Source of the DNA: Paratrimastix pyriformis
Taxonomy: Eukaryota; Preaxostyla; Paratrimastigidae
Direction: 5' to 3'
Length of the DNA stretch: 64,000 nucleotides
NCBI GenBank assembly: GCA_027972325.1
Contig: JAPMOS010000058.1
Span: forward strand, 139,001-203,000
Shown here: piece after piece, positions 33,401 to 45,298 of the stretch
How positions within the stretch are numbered: position 1 is the first letter of the stretch
Layout of the letters: the number at the start of each line of letters is the position of its first letter
The notes under the pieces: model-generated
The model's database searches: none
Told to the model about the DNA's origin: nothing
Seen by the model: the letters and a program-made list of their open reading frames with translations, nothing else
Translations under genes and position numbers: made by a program

Positions 33401-35154
33401 TTTTCACGAAGAGCCGCTGCTCGTCGAGCCCTCCAATGCCCCGTGCCCCGTGGTGCCCCGTGCCCCAGCACACGGACCTTGCCGGCCCCCTTGACGGAGA
33501 CGACGCGCAGGTCCTTCTTAAGGGCCTCCTTCTCGGCCTGCAGCACGTTGTTCTGGTCCTCCAGGTACTTGCACTGCCCAGTGGGGGGGGGGGGGGAGAG
33601 GGGGGAGGGGTGAGGAGGGAGGGTGAGTGGTGCCCGTTGTTGTTCTGGTCCTCCAGGTCCTGGCACTGCCCAGTGGGGCGAGGCGAGGCGAGGCGAGGCG
33701 AGGCGAGGCGAGGCGAGAGAGGGTGCAGGCAGGCGCACCTTGACCGTGAGCTCGGCGCAGCGCTTGCATGGGGCGGGCTGGCCCTCGGCGGCGGGCTGGC
33801 CGGGCGACGGGACGGTGGGCGGGTAGGCGAAGCCCACCGCCATGGCCATGGGCCCCCCCGCCCCCACGGCCCCCCCGCTGCTGCTGCTGCTGCTGCCCGC
33901 GCTGCCCCCGGGGGGTCCGCGGGTGGGACGGCGGCAGGGCGGCGGCGCCCGGGGGTGGCGGGGTCTCGCTCACCCGGGGCGGGGCCGCCTGCCCGGATGT
34001 CGGGCCGGGCCCCGCGGACCCGGCTGCTGCTGCTGCGGGCGCGGCCCCAGCAGGGGCGGCGGCAGAGGCGGCCGGGGGGGCGGCCGGGCCGGGGCCCGAG
34101 GGGACCGAGCCCAGGGCGGCCGTCAGGTGGGAGACGTCCTGCTGCAGGGCCAGGTTGCGGCGCAGGGTCTCCTGCAGGATGCCCGTTAGCATGGCCACGC
34201 TGTCCCCGCCCTGCGCCCCCGCCCGCCCCCGCGAACACCACAAAGGATGCCAGTTGTGGTGGTGAGGAACGGGCTGAGCGGCTGCTGAGCGGGCGACCAA
34301 ACCAGAAGCCAAGAAGGCGCTGGCGGACGGGCAGAGCAGGGCAGAGGGCATGGATGGAAGATGGGCAGGGCAATGGAGGGCGCGGACCTTTCCCCCCCTG
34401 GCGGCCACGTCCTGGAGGGCGCGCTTGAGGCTCTCGTTGTCGGCCCGCATGACTTCGATGGTCTCCTCCAGGAACTGCAGCTTGGCCTCGACCTGCGCAC
34501 CCCCAGGCACCCGCCGCATCCCCCCATGGTCAAGATCGTCGCCGAACAACAACAACAACGTCATCATCATCATCATCACCAGCCATCGTCGTCGTCATCA
34601 TCGCCATCATCATCGCCATCACCATCCAACCAGCACCATCCAACCAGCACCATCCAACCACCACTATCACATCACCATCACACCCGCATCATGCATCGAC
34701 ACTTAGCCCCCCGACCCGACCGAGCCGGCCCGAGCAGCCCAGAGCCGAGGTGGCCCGCGGGGGGCGGGACATGCGGACCTGCTTGCAGTGGCGGCACGAG
34801 GCCGCGGCGCCCCCGATGGCGGGCAGGGCCAGGGCCGCCCCGACACCCGGCCCGGCCGCAGGGCCGCCCACCGGCAGGGACCCCGGGAGGACCATCAGGG
34901 GGCCGAGCCGGCCTGGGCGAAGCGCTCGCGCTGGAGGGCCCGCTTGAGCTCGCGTACCTGCTGGTCGGTGCGCCGCTGGGCCAGCAGCAGCTCCGTCCGG
35001 GCGTCCTCCAGGTCCCGCTGCAGCCCGTGCAGCTGCCCAACCTGCCCGCCCCCCACAGGCGGCCCCCCGGGATGCCATCAAGGCGCCATGATGAGAACGA
35101 TGGGATCATGGCAGTGGTGGTGATGAATAATGATGGTGATGATGGTGATGATGG

Positions 35155-35225
<71 letters not shown>

Positions 35226-38048
35226 TCGGGGGGATGACGGGGGGATGACGGGGGGATGACGGGGGGATGACGGGGATGACGGGGGATGACGGGGGATGAC
35301 GGGGGATGACGGGCGGGGGTGGCACAGTGGGGGCGGGGGTGGCAACAGTGGGGGCGGACCAGGTCGGCGCAGCGGACGGCCTGGGCGATGAGGTCCTCCT
35401 GGCCCATGGCCCCATAAACGGCCTGCTGCCCCGCCTGCTCGCCCCCCACACGCACACACGGTGAGTGAGGTGACGGCTGACTGGAGCCCAGTCGCAGGGG
35501 GGCCAGTCGCGAGGGGCGTGGACGTGGACGGTGGGGTGGATGGTGGACCCACGAGGGGCAGACGCAGGGCGGGCATGGACGGTGGGGCGGCTGAGCGGCT
35601 GGCCAGGAGGGGCAGGCGTGTGGGTGGGGCGGCTGAGGGGCGGCTGAGGGGCGGCTGAGGGGCGGCACGGGCCTGGGCCTGGAGGGCGTCCAGCTGCCCC
35701 TCGAAGCTGCTCGCCCGGGCCTGCGCAGCCCTCAGGGCCGCCTCGGCTCCCTGCCGCCACCCACGCCACAGACACAGAGACACACGGACACACGGACACA
35801 CGGGCACACAGACGAGACACAGGGGCACACAGGGGCACACAGACACACGGGCACACGGGCACACGGGCACACGGGCACACGGGCACACAGACAAGACACA
35901 GACAAGACACAGGGGCACACAGACACACGGGCACACAGACAAGGCGCAGGGGCACGAGGAAGATGCGGCGATGAGTGGAAGGGACCGGGCCAGGGGGCCA
36001 TCCCGCAGCCAGCCGGGCGGGGCAGGGGAGCCGTGGCGGACGTCGGCCCGCTGGGCGGCGAGGGCGAGTGCGCGCTTTGCCCTGTCGGCCTCGGCCAGCG
36101 CGGCCTCCTTGGCGGGCCGCAGGGCAGCCAGCTCCTGGCCAAGCGAGGCCGCCTCGGCCGCCAGACGCTGCCGCTGCTCCCGCTCCCGCTGCACCGCCAC
36201 GTCCTGCTGGGCCCCAACCTGCACCCACCAGGCCACGGAGCCGCCCCACGCACCAGCCCACGCCAAGGCCACGCCGCCACAATGGGCGACCCGGGCCCCG
36301 ACAGCAGCAGCAGCAGCAGCATCCAAACGTCCCCACGAAGGCCACGGGAGGCGGACGGGTGAGCCCTCCCGCCGTCACCGCCGCCACGCACCGCCCCCTC
36401 GCCGCCGGTCCGTCGAGCCATTCCGGGCCATCGCCCAGGGCCTGGCGGGACCCCCCGGGCGCCACCCTCCACACCCAGCAACAGCGCCCCTCGCCCCCAG
36501 GCAGTCAGCCCACCCCAGGGCGTGGCGGGACCGCCGCCAGGCACCCCACTCGCCCCCCCCCCCCCCCCCCCCCCGCCCCCCCACGCACCCCCACCCCACC
36601 CCTCCCACCCCCGGGCAACCAGGCCAGCCCAGGGCGTGGCGGGACCTCGTCGAGGCGTGCCCTGAGGGCGGCCAGGTCGACGGCCGCCTGGGCGACCCGC
36701 TCGTTGGCCTCGGCCCGGGATGTCTGCAGCTCACGCCGCAGCTGGGCCGCCTCGGCCTCCCGCTGGCCCTGCTCCTGCGAGGCCTGCACTCAGACATGCC
36801 AGCCCACATCGGACCACCCGACCGCAGCAAAGATGAAGATGGCTGGCCCTGCTCCTGCGAGGCCTGCACTCCATGCCATCCCACAGCACGTCCGCCACCG
36901 CACCCGCCCCAGTTGAAGATGGCCTCTGCCGGTCGTGCCCGCCTCTGCATGGGCGCGCGATGTTGTCGTCTGCGTCGCTGTGTGTCGGGGCATGTCGCTG
37001 TGTGTCGGGGCATGTCGCTGTGTGTCGGTGCATGTCGCTGTGTGTCGGTGCATGTCGCTGTGTGTCGGTGCATGTCGGGGCATGTCGGGGCATGTCGCTG
37101 TGTGCATGTCGGTGCATGTCGTTGTGTGTCTGTGTGTGTCGGGGCATGTCGGGGCATGTCGGGGCATGTCGGGGCATGTCGGGGCATGTCGGGGCATGTC
37201 GGGGCATGTCGGGGCATGTCGGGGCATGTCGGGGCATGTCGGTGCTTGCGAGGGGGAGGAGGAGCCAACGAGGGACCTGGGCCCTGGCGATGTCGAGGTC
37301 GTGGAGTCTGCCTGTCTGTGCATGCGAGGGGGAGGAGGAGCCAACGAGGGACCTGGGCCCGGGCGATGTCGAGGTCGTGTAAGGCCTGGGCGAGCCGCTG
37401 GTCGGCTGCCTGCTGGGCGGTTGCGGCCTCCTGGAGGGCCCCCTGCCGGGCGGCCTCGGTGTCGTCCTTCTGGTGGGCCCGGGCCTGGGCAAGCTCCTCC
37501 TTCAGGGTGGCCACCTTGGCCCGGGCCTTCTGCCGCAGCCCCTCCAGGTCCGCCTGGGCCTTGGCCTTGCCCTGCGCCGCCCACAGCCACCCCCGCCGCA
37601 TCATCATAACCATCCAAGCATCATCGTCATCATCACCATCACCATCACCATCACCATCATTCACGCTCTAGCATCGTCCGCAGTGAGCATCGGCTGCCCA
37701 GCGGGGGCGGGGCGGGGCGGGGCGGGGCGGGGCGGGCGGACGGCGTCGATGTCGGCCTGCAGCCTGGCCCGGAGGGCCTCCAGCTCGGTGGCGGCCTTGC
37801 GCTTGGCCTCGTCCAGCTCGGTGGCGGCCTTGCGGCGGCACTCGTCAAGGTCGGCGGCCCCCTTGCGTCGGCACTCGTCAAGATCGGCAGCGGCCTTGCG
37901 GCGGGCCTCGTCCAGGTCCGTCCGGGCCCTGCCCAGCACCCAACCCGCAACCCCACCCCCAGCAGCAGCAGCAGCAGTGACAAGCACAGGTCAGCGGAGC
38001 ACACGCCTGTCCATCGCAACACCCGCCGGGCGGGGCATGGGATGGGCA

Positions 38049-38082
<34 letters not shown>

Positions 38083-38139
38083 GTAATGGGCATGGTAATG
38101 GGCATGGTAATGGGCATGGTAATGGGCATGGGCATGGTA

Positions 38140-38202
<63 letters not shown>

Positions 38203-38244
38203 ATAATGTCATGGGCATGGGATGGGCATGGGCATGGGCATGGG

Positions 38245-38277
<33 letters not shown>

Positions 38278-38322
38278 GACATGGTAATGGGCATGGTAAT
38301 GGGCATGGGATGGGCATGGTAA

Positions 38323-38396
<74 letters not shown>

Positions 38397-41300
38397 GTAA
38401 TGGCATGGGCATGGGCATGGGATGGGCGGGGATGGGCATGGGATAGGCATGGACACGACAGGCATGGGCAGGGCCATGGACGGGGCGGGGCGGACTTCTT
38501 CTGGGCGGCCTCGAGGTCGGCCCTTGCCTTGGCGGCCTCCAGGCGTGCCTTCTCGGTCTCCTGGTGGGCCTTGTCGACATCCTGCTGGGCCCGGGCGCAG
38601 CGGTGGTCGGCCTCCAGGCGGCCCTGGTTGAGGGCGTCCAGGTAGCTGGCCCGGTCCGCGTTGGCCCCATGATCTGCGCACCCCACCCCAACAGCCCCCC
38701 CCCCCCCCCCCCCAGATCGACACCACAGCACTGCGGTCAGGCTCGGCCCCTCGGCATCCGCTCGACCCTGTGGCGGGGCGTCCGGTGGGCTTTCTTGGGG
38801 GGGCCCGTCAGCCTGCCATGCCGCGGCCGGTCGGGTGCCCAACCCCCACCCCAATCCCCAAGCCCCCACCCCAATCCCCAAGGGGCCCCCGGGCACCCAG
38901 CAAGGGGGCGTGGCGGGACCTGGGCCTGGTAGGCGTTGGCCAGCTGCTCGGCGTCGGTGGCCCGCTTGGTGAGGCGGCCCAGCTGCTCCTCGAGGGCCCG
39001 CTGGGCCTGGGTGGCCGCCTCCAGGCGCCCCGTCAGGTCGCCCAGCCGCACATCCGACGCCGCCTGCTGCTCCTGCGGGGGGCACACCGACCGGCAGGGG
39101 CAGGGACGGGCAGGGACGGGCAGGGACGGGCAGGACAGGGCAGGACAGGGCAGGACAGGGCAGGACAGGGCAGGACAGGGCAGGACAGGCCCAGGGCAGG
39201 GCAGGGCAGGGCAGGACAGGACAGGACAGGGCAGGGCAGGGCAGGGGCGGGCAGGGACGGGCAGGACAGGGCGGGCCGGGAACAAAGGTGAGTGGTGGCT
39301 CAGGGCCGTCCCGTCCCGCCCAAAAACGGCATGGTGCACGCGGTGACGCATGGGGCGGAGGGTGGAGGGTGCACGGGTGTCGATGGTCGGCATGACATGG
39401 GGCGGAGGATGGATGGCGCACGGGTGTCGATGGTCGAGCGGGTGGCGGCTGGGCGCCCGGACCTGGGCAGCCCTGGTGGCCCTGGCGAGCTGGTCCTTGG
39501 CTGCGAGGAGCATGTCGTTGAGGCAGCGCTCCTCGAAGCTCATCGCCCGGGGCCGGGGCGGCTCCAGCACAACCACAGGCGAGGGCGCCGGGCTGGCCGG
39601 GGCCGGGGCCGGGGGGGCGCCCTCCTCCGAGCCGACGGGACCCGAGTCGGTCGTGGGCGCGGGGCCAGGGGCCGCGGCCGTGAGGCCCTCGCCATCGCCG
39701 TGGCCCTGGCCATCAGCAGGCTGCAGTGCCAAAGGGCGGGCCCAAGACAGGTGGATGTGAGGGGCGGGTCAGCGTGAGGGGCGGGGCTGGGCGGAAGTAG
39801 CTGGCGGCGGCAGGGGGCTGGTGGCTGGTGGCCGGCATTTCGGGCACCGTGGGGACGGTGGGGGCGCGGGATGGGCCTCATCATGCGCGGGTGAGGGCTT
39901 GCTCGGAGGGCGAATGCACGGGTGGCTTGGAGGGAGGGGGGCTGGCGGACCGTCTGCTGGGTGGCCGGCTTCCCGGCGTCGGCGGGCTCCGCGGCTGGGG
40001 CAGCCGGGGCCGGGGCGGGCCCATCGGGTGCAGGGTGGCCACCAGCGGCGGGTTGCTCCGGTCCGCCCGCGGGCTGGCGCTGCTCCTGTGGGCGGGGCGG
40101 TGGGCACGATGGCTCCGGGGCCGCCCGCGAGGCCGCAGTAAGGACACTCTCGGCCGGGGCCTGGGTGGCCTTGGGGGCGGGGCGGCGGGGCTGCAGGTCG
40201 GCCGCGAGGAGGTCCCGCAGCACCAGCGTCAGGCGCTGCTCCCGCAGCAGCAGCCCGTCCGTCGCGCTCTGCAGGTCGCCCACCTGGCGCCCTGCAGGCC
40301 CCAGGCCCCAGTCCCAGCACAGCCACCACCATCACCATCAGCAGCATCAGCAGCATCAGCAGCATCATCAGCATCATCAGCATCATCAGCATCATCAGCA
40401 TCAGCACAGGGATGCTGCCTGGCACCGCTTCCACCACCCGCCGTCCCTCCGACGTGATGCCCGCCTTCCCACGCCATTGCATCGCATCCGAGCTCCTTGC
40501 GAGTGTCTGATGGGTCGGGTGTATGGGGATGGGGTGGGGTGGGGTGGGGGGCCTGCAGACCGAGCTCCTTGCGGACCCGCTCCGTGGCGGCGGCCAGAGG
40601 CGAGGCCCCCTCACCCTCGCCCACCTGCAGACCCCCGTGCCGCCCACATGCGGTCGGTGCCTCATGAGGGCGGTCCGGGCAGGGCCAGGGCAGGGCACAG
40701 GGCAGGGCACAGGGCAGGGCACAGGGCAGGGCACAGGGCAGGGCACAGGGCAGGGCACAGGGCAGGGCACAGGGCAGGGCACAGGGCAGGGATGGCGGGG
40801 CGGCCAGGCGGGACCTTGGCCTCGTCCGGGGGCGACTGCTCGGCCGGCTGCTCGTCGGGCTGGGCCGCACCGGCCCCCGCCCCCGCCCCGGGCGCGGCAG
40901 CAGGCGGGGCAGCCTCCCGGCCGGCATCCTTCTCCTTCTCCTTCTCCTTCTCCTTCTCCTCGGCGGGGGCTGGGGCCCCGGCGGGGGCGGCAGGGGCCGA
41001 CGGGGCGGCCGCGGGGGACGCCTTGTCCTTGTCCTTGTCCTTGTCCTTGTCCTTGTCCTTGTCCTTCTTGCCGAAGGAGAACAGGCTCCGCATGCCGCCC
41101 GCCAGGTCGCGGAGGCCCGCCCCGGCCCCCGCCCCGAAGGGGTTCAGGGCCAGGTTGAGGTTGGCCCCCGGGCTGCCGCCGGCCGGCCCGCTGGCTGCAG
41201 CTGCTGGGGGCGGCGGGGTGGCGGGCGGGCCCTGGGGCAGGGCCATCCCCACGGCCATCCCGCCCCCGCCCCCGCCCGGCTGCTGCTGCAGCTGCTGCTG

Positions 41301-43599
41301 TTGTTGCAGCATCTGTGCCTGCAGCTGGGCGTACTGCTGCTGGTTGATGGCGAAGAGCTGGTTGGTGGCCGGCTGGAAGTAGTAGCACTGACCGCCCTGC
41401 ACGAACAGCTGCGGCTGGGCCGCCGCCCCCGGGCCCGCGGGGGGTGTGGCCGTGCCCTGGGCAATCCCGGGGCCCGCGGCGGCGGGGGGGCCCGGCGGGG
41501 GCGGCGGGGGCGGCGGGATTTTGCGGGCCGGGGGCGCGGCCGGGGGCGGGGGTGGCGGAGGGGGTGGCGGCCCAGGGGGCGGGGCCGGGTGGGGGCCTGC
41601 CGGGTGGGCGGGCCCGGGGCGGGGGCGGGGCGGGGCGGGGCGGGGGCGGGGCGGGGCGGGGGCGGGGGGCGGGGGGGCGGGGGCGGGGGCGGGGCGGGGC
41701 GGAGTCGAGGAAGCTTGACAGGCTCCCCGAGGCGAAGGGGGCCCCACTGCTCCCGGAGGTCGAGTTGGGGCTGAGCGGGTTGGAGCTCAGCGGGTCCTCC
41801 ACCACCCGGGTGGTGGCTGGGGTGGGATGGCGGTGGAGGCTGGGGTTGTGGTTGGGGCTGGGGTTGTGGTTGGGGCTGGGGCTGGGGCTGGGGCTGGGGC
41901 TGGGGCTGGGGCTGGGGCTGGGGCTGGGGCTGGGGCTGGGGCTTGGTGAGTGGGGGGGTTTCTGGCGGGCTTGGAGTTGGGGCGTAGTCGCCCGGTGCCG
42001 TGGCAGGGGCAGGGGCAGGGGCAGGGGCAGGGGCGGGTGCCGTGGGCGCTTGCTGGGGCTCGGCCGGGGCGGCAGGGGGCGCCTGCAAGGGGTCATCGTA
42101 GGGCGGGGGCGGCCCCACAGCGTCAACCGCCGGCTGGCCCCCGGTGGGGGCCTCGGGGGCCGCTGCCTGGGGGCCACTCGCCTCGGTGGCGGCTGCGGGC
42201 TGGCGGGCATCCTCCATGGCGGGGGCTGGTCGCCCTTGGGCCCGGCGGCTGGCGGCCCCTCGGCCTGGGGCGGCCCCTCGGCCTTGGCGACCTCGGCCTG
42301 GGCCTCGGCTGCGTCGGGTCGCTTGGCCTCCTCCGGTCCGACTGCTGCAGCCGCGGCGGCGGTGGCTGAGGTGGCGCTCGATGGCGCGGGGGCCGATGAG
42401 GCCTTTGGGGCCTCCCCGGCTCCCGAGGGGGCTGCTGGCCCACCCGCCCCGCTGCTGGGGGCCGGGGCCGGGGCGTGGCCCATCAGAGCCTCCAGGCGGG
42501 CCCGACACTGGGCCAGCGAGGCGTCGTGCTGCACCGAGCCCACGCAGCCCCATCACCCAGCCCGTCCGACCAGCCGCCGCCCGTCGCCAGTCAGCCCCAT
42601 CGATGCCGACCCCGCCCCCGCCCCCGCCCCCGACCCCCGACCCCCGACCCCCGACCCCCGACCCCCGACCCCCGACCCCGACCCCCGACCCCCGACCCCC
42701 GACCCCGACCCCGACCCCGACCCCCGACCCCCGACCCCCGACCCCCGACCCCCGACCCCCGACCCCCGACCCCCGACCCCCGACCCCCGACCCCCGACCC
42801 CCGACCCCCGACCCCCGACCCCCGACCCCGACCCCGACCCCCGACCCCGACCCCCGACCCCCGACCCCCCGACCCCGACCCCGACCCCGACCCCCGACCC
42901 CCGACCCCCGACCCCCGACCCCGACCCCGACCCCCGACCCCCGACCCCCGACCCCCGACCCCCGACCCCCGACCCCCGACCCCCGACCCCCGACCCCCGA
43001 CCCCCGACCCCCGACCCCGACCCCCGACCCCCGACCCCCGACCCCCGACCCCCGACCCCCGACCCCCGACCCCCGACCCCGGCGGCCGCTCCGCGTGTGT
43101 GGGCCAGTGGCAGACCGCCTTGCCAGCCTCCTCGATCTTGGCCATGATCAGCCGGTTCTCCTCGAGGGCGCCCTCGAGGCCCCGGAGCTGCTCCTCCTCC
43201 AGGGTCAGAGCCGCCTGGGCGGCCTCCAGGGCCCGCTCGAGCTCCTCCTGCCGCTTGATCAGCGACCCCTTGGATCCCTTCGTGCTCGCCTTCAGCTTCT
43301 CGTTGCTCTCTGCAGGCGGGACGGCCGGGTGAGTGCCCCGGGGGGGACGATGGCGTTTACCAGACCGAGCGATTTCTGAAGTTCCTGCTCCAGCGTGGCA
43401 ACTTGCCTCCGAAGTTGGCAGAGATCTACGGGCATGGCGGTGGCAAAGTTGGCGGTGCGTGCAGTGGAAACGGACCATTTTCGACCTCGCTCTGGGTCGA
43501 CTGGAGCTGGATGTTTTCCTGCTTGAGCAAGATGTACCGCTCTACCAGTTGCTCCTCGCTCAGCCCTGTGATACTCTTGTGGGGAGCCGGGGCAGCCAT
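30455..43599 (-). CDS. Very large coiled-coil protein with Pro/Ala-rich middle; probable host of two nested genes
   Basis: The ATG at 43599 starts [33 protein letters not shown], followed by [17 protein letters not shown] and [19 protein letters not shown]. Around 42.5-40.8 kb the protein is Pro/Ala-rich with [17 protein letters not shown], a Gln-rich stretch and a KD repeat. From 39.6 to 34 kb many exons are pure heptad sequence, for example ADLDECRRK repeats (37.85 kb) and [19 protein letters not shown]. The 3' part carries a repeated module: [23 protein letters not shown] (34.2 kb), [23 protein letters not shown] (31.15 kb) and [19 protein letters not shown] (30.6 kb), often with a nearby C-x-x-C. 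The 33.5-kb exon ends SVKGAGK in phase 0 and the 31.17-kb exon begins GQGDAIVSM in phase 0, copying the 34.4/34.2-kb junction, so I join them across MED31 and the BSD gene. It looks like a golgin- or centrosome-type scaffold, but no family is recognised. The alternative is a separate short gene at 30455-31170. Confidence 0.6.
31351..31858 (-). CDS. MED31: Mediator subunit 31
   Basis: Exons 31858-31714, 31668-31572 and 31519-31351 give 136 residues, close to the 131 of human MED31 (Soh1). The conserved core is unmistakable: [72 protein letters not shown], then [13 protein letters not shown]31 binds MED7 in the Mediator middle module and links regulators to RNA polymerase II. The 45-bp and 52-bp introns have donors GTCTGC and GTCTGT. 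The first has a length divisible by three and no stop, so a naive frame reads straight through it and adds about 15 false residues. Divergent from the BSD gene with 45 bp between start codons. Appears to lie inside an intron of the coiled-coil gene, on the same strand. Confidence 0.95.
31904..33275 (+). CDS. BSD-domain protein, BSDC1-like
   Basis: The ATG at 31904 starts [45 protein letters not shown]. Next exons: [45 protein letters not shown]...[14 protein letters not shown] and [20 protein letters not shown]. The BSD domain follows: [32 protein letters not shown], with its paired aromatic residues in FWKRYFF. A Pro-rich tail ends in an acidic/aromatic EDAWD, as in BSDC1 and synapse-associated proteins. 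Donors are GTTCCG, GTTGGC, GTTGGG, GTCCGT and GTCCGT, so the 5' introns are exceptions to the GTC rule. Function of this group is poorly known; a role near membranes or vesicle traffic is suggested in animals. The gene ends about 300 bp before the nearest exon of the opposite coiled-coil gene. Confidence 0.8.
35117..35310 (-). repeat. (GAT)n microsatellite followed by GGGGGATGAC repeats
   Basis: About 25-30 GAT units with interruptions lead into about eight GGGGGATGAC-type 10-11-bp units, in an intron of the coiled-coil gene. Confidence 0.92.
35762..35943 (-). repeat. ACACACGGGCAC-type minisatellite
   Basis: Related 8-12-bp units (GGACACAC, GGGCACAC, GACAAGACAC) run over about 180 bp in an intron of the coiled-coil gene. 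Confidence 0.85.
36975..37246 (-). repeat. GGGGCATGTC decamer array
   Basis: About 12 perfect GGGGCATGTC decamers (37140-37240) follow a degenerate block of GTCGCTGTGTGTCGGTGCAT units. Inside an intron of the coiled-coil gene. Confidence 0.93.
38037..38435 (-). repeat. (GGGCAT)n array with GGTAAT variants
   Basis: About 60 hexamers, mostly GGGCAT with scattered GGTAAT and one-base slips, lie between two coiled-coil exons. Confidence 0.95.
39097..39275 (-). repeat. GGGCAGGACA/GGGCAGGGAC array
   Basis: Pentamer-decamer units of GGGCA and GGACA over about 175 bp in an intron of the coiled-coil gene. Confidence 0.92.
40676..40796 (-). repeat. 12-bp repeat GGGCAGGGCACA
   Basis: About nine near-perfect 12-bp units lie directly in front of a coding exon of the coiled-coil gene. 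Confidence 0.93.
41866..41942 (-). repeat. GGGGCT hexamer array
   Basis: Twelve to thirteen GGGGCT units in a frame that reads Pro-Gln/Pro-Ser-rich on the coding strand; it may be part of the Pro-rich middle of the coiled-coil protein. Confidence 0.88.
42607..43080 (-). repeat. Long CCCCCGA/CCCCGA array
   Basis: About 470 bp consist almost only of 6-bp (CCCCGA) and 7-bp (CCCCCGA) units, in an intron of the coiled-coil gene next to the exon ending [13 protein letters not shown]. Confidence 0.96.
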
Positions 43600-43700
43600 T
43601 GAGAGGCACTGGAGCAAAAACGGCCAATACGAATATAGCGGGTTTCACTGGGGTTCTTGCCGTTAGTTTGACGGAATTCTTTCTTTTCTTTCTTTCTCGT

Positions 43701-43727
43701 GTTAGTGCAGCCTCGTGGGAGGCTAAC
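43701..43727 (+). promoter_or_regulatory. Bulged hairpin motif, copy 2, upstream of a CRN-like gene
   Basis: GTTA, GTGCA, GCCTC, loop GTGG, GAGGC, TAAC. The stem pairs GTTA/TAAC and GCCTC/GAGGC around a 5-nt bulge. Similarity to copy 3 continues about 35 nt downstream (CTCAAAAGGTTTTT against TCACAAAAGGTTTT). It ends 97 nt before the candidate ATG at 43825. Confidence 0.65.
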
Positions 43728-43824
43728 TGAAAATTAAAAAGGAGAATCTCAAAAGGTTTTTATCCCACACCCCGCCCACCCATTCCACCCACCCATCGAC
43801 TCCAGGCATCTCCGGAGTGATCAC

Positions 43825-45117
43825 ATGCACACGGCCGGGGGTCCAGCTGAGCCAAGGTCCCGGCCAACGTCATCCCGCAAGGTCGGCGTATGCCCCCAAC
43901 CTAGGCATCACGGGAGCGAGACAAGAGGAGAAGGGGACTGGAAAGAGCGATTCGTTGGTCATCACCCCCCCCCGGTGGTCGCCCTCTACCACTTTGTGCT
44001 CAGGCAGCTTGCCACAGACCCGGGCAGAATCGTTTGTGTGGGCGGACCTCCCTTTGCGGGGAAGAGCCAAGCCTTAAAGCTCCTCGCGGCCGCGCTCGGC
44101 TGAAGGTACCCGACAAAGAGGTTTGTAGCCCCCTCGACGCTTTTGGTCAGATCAAGATGACCGGATAGGTGTTTTACTATCGCTTTCCGGGTGACTTCTA
44201 GCACCGCTTGTCGGACTTCCCGGCGCGTTGCATTGTGATCATCGACCAAGTCATGGATTTTTCGAGCTTCACAGATGCCACGCGCGGCAATTTTCTCCTC
44301 ATCCTGGCCTCATCCGCAGGCCTCACTTACCCCAATCGCGGCGCCTCGGACCAGACCCCCATTGCGTCTTTCTCATTTCCGTTTGATGTTGGCCGACAAG
44401 CATTCGATCTCTATGTCAACGCTGCCAAGGCGATCCCGATCGTGAACGATCCTGATGCCGATGCCGCCACCAGCACCAGCAGCTCCGCTCCATTCGTCCC
44501 GCAAACCGAGGATGACGTGGGCCGCTTGTGCGAATTCCTCGGCGGATCGCTCCTCGCGGCCATGTGTCTCATGTCCCGGCGCCGGTTCCCTGCCCTGCTG
44601 ACGGCCCCTCCCGCACTGGAGGGAGTTCCCGCAGCGCCTGAAATCTCTCAATACCCGCCGGCCGCCCGTTTCGTTGCTGCCCTGGTTGCCGATGAAGGAC
44701 GCCCTGGAATCGACTCGCCGTGCCGGATATTTCTTCGATGCGGCGGCCATGATCAGCTCGGATGAGGATGAACTCTGCTTTCGCAAAGACCCCAAGCAAG
44801 ACAAGCCACAGACCGATCTCCGCTGGTTTGTGCCCCCAACCGAAACTGGCCCTCCGCCGCCGATGTCGTTGCGCATCGCCTCACCTCTTTACCGGTATGC
44901 GCTCTCGTTGGCTTCGAGGGCTGCCCAGCTCGGACCGGAGCACCACATTCCCGCCTGGATCAGCTCTAACCCGGTGATGAGGGGCTTCTACCATGAGCAC
45001 AAGTTCCTGGTCCATACTGCGGTATCTCCCACAGCTCCGTTCAGTCATCTGTGCACAACCACTCGAACAGCAGAATATGGATTTGCCCAGGACGTGCGTC
45101 CGATCATATGGCGGTAA
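43825..45117 (+). CDS. Crinkler-type P-loop NTPase, incomplete or unusually spliced
   Basis: The first part reads ALYHFVLRQLATDPGRIVCVGGPPFAGKSQALKLL, a strand plus Walker A loop (GPPFAGKS). A Walker B-like strand CIVIIDQVMDF and FSFPFDVGRQAFDLYVNAAKAIP follow, then WISSNPVMRGFYHEHKFLV near the end. Strand order and the late aromatic block resemble the NTPase of Crinkler/RHS-type (CRN) proteins such as the neighbour at 45672-48012. Several frames contribute, and it lacks the header domain and the nuclease end of that neighbour, so it is treated as partial or decayed. CRN proteins are nuclear effectors in pathogens but also occur in free-living eukaryotes; the function here is unknown. A bulged hairpin lies upstream and an AATAAA downstream. 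Confidence 0.5.
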
Positions 45118-45185
45118 TGGCTGCGTGCAAAGAGTTTTTTTATTATTTAAAATTTTTTTTTTGAATCAATCCTGTTGGTTTGCGC

Positions 45186-45191
45186 AATAAA
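45186..45191 (+). terminator. Likely polyadenylation signal AATAAA
   Basis: AATAAA about 70 nt after the end of the CRN-like gene, after a T-rich stretch. Confidence 0.55.
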
Positions 45192-45256
45192 ACGAGTCTT
45201 AGCATGATTGGCTCAATATTGGACGGATCGGTTGGCTGAACAAATGAAACAGCTTC

Positions 45257-45267
45257 CCCCCCCCCCC

Positions 45268-45298
<31 letters not shown>

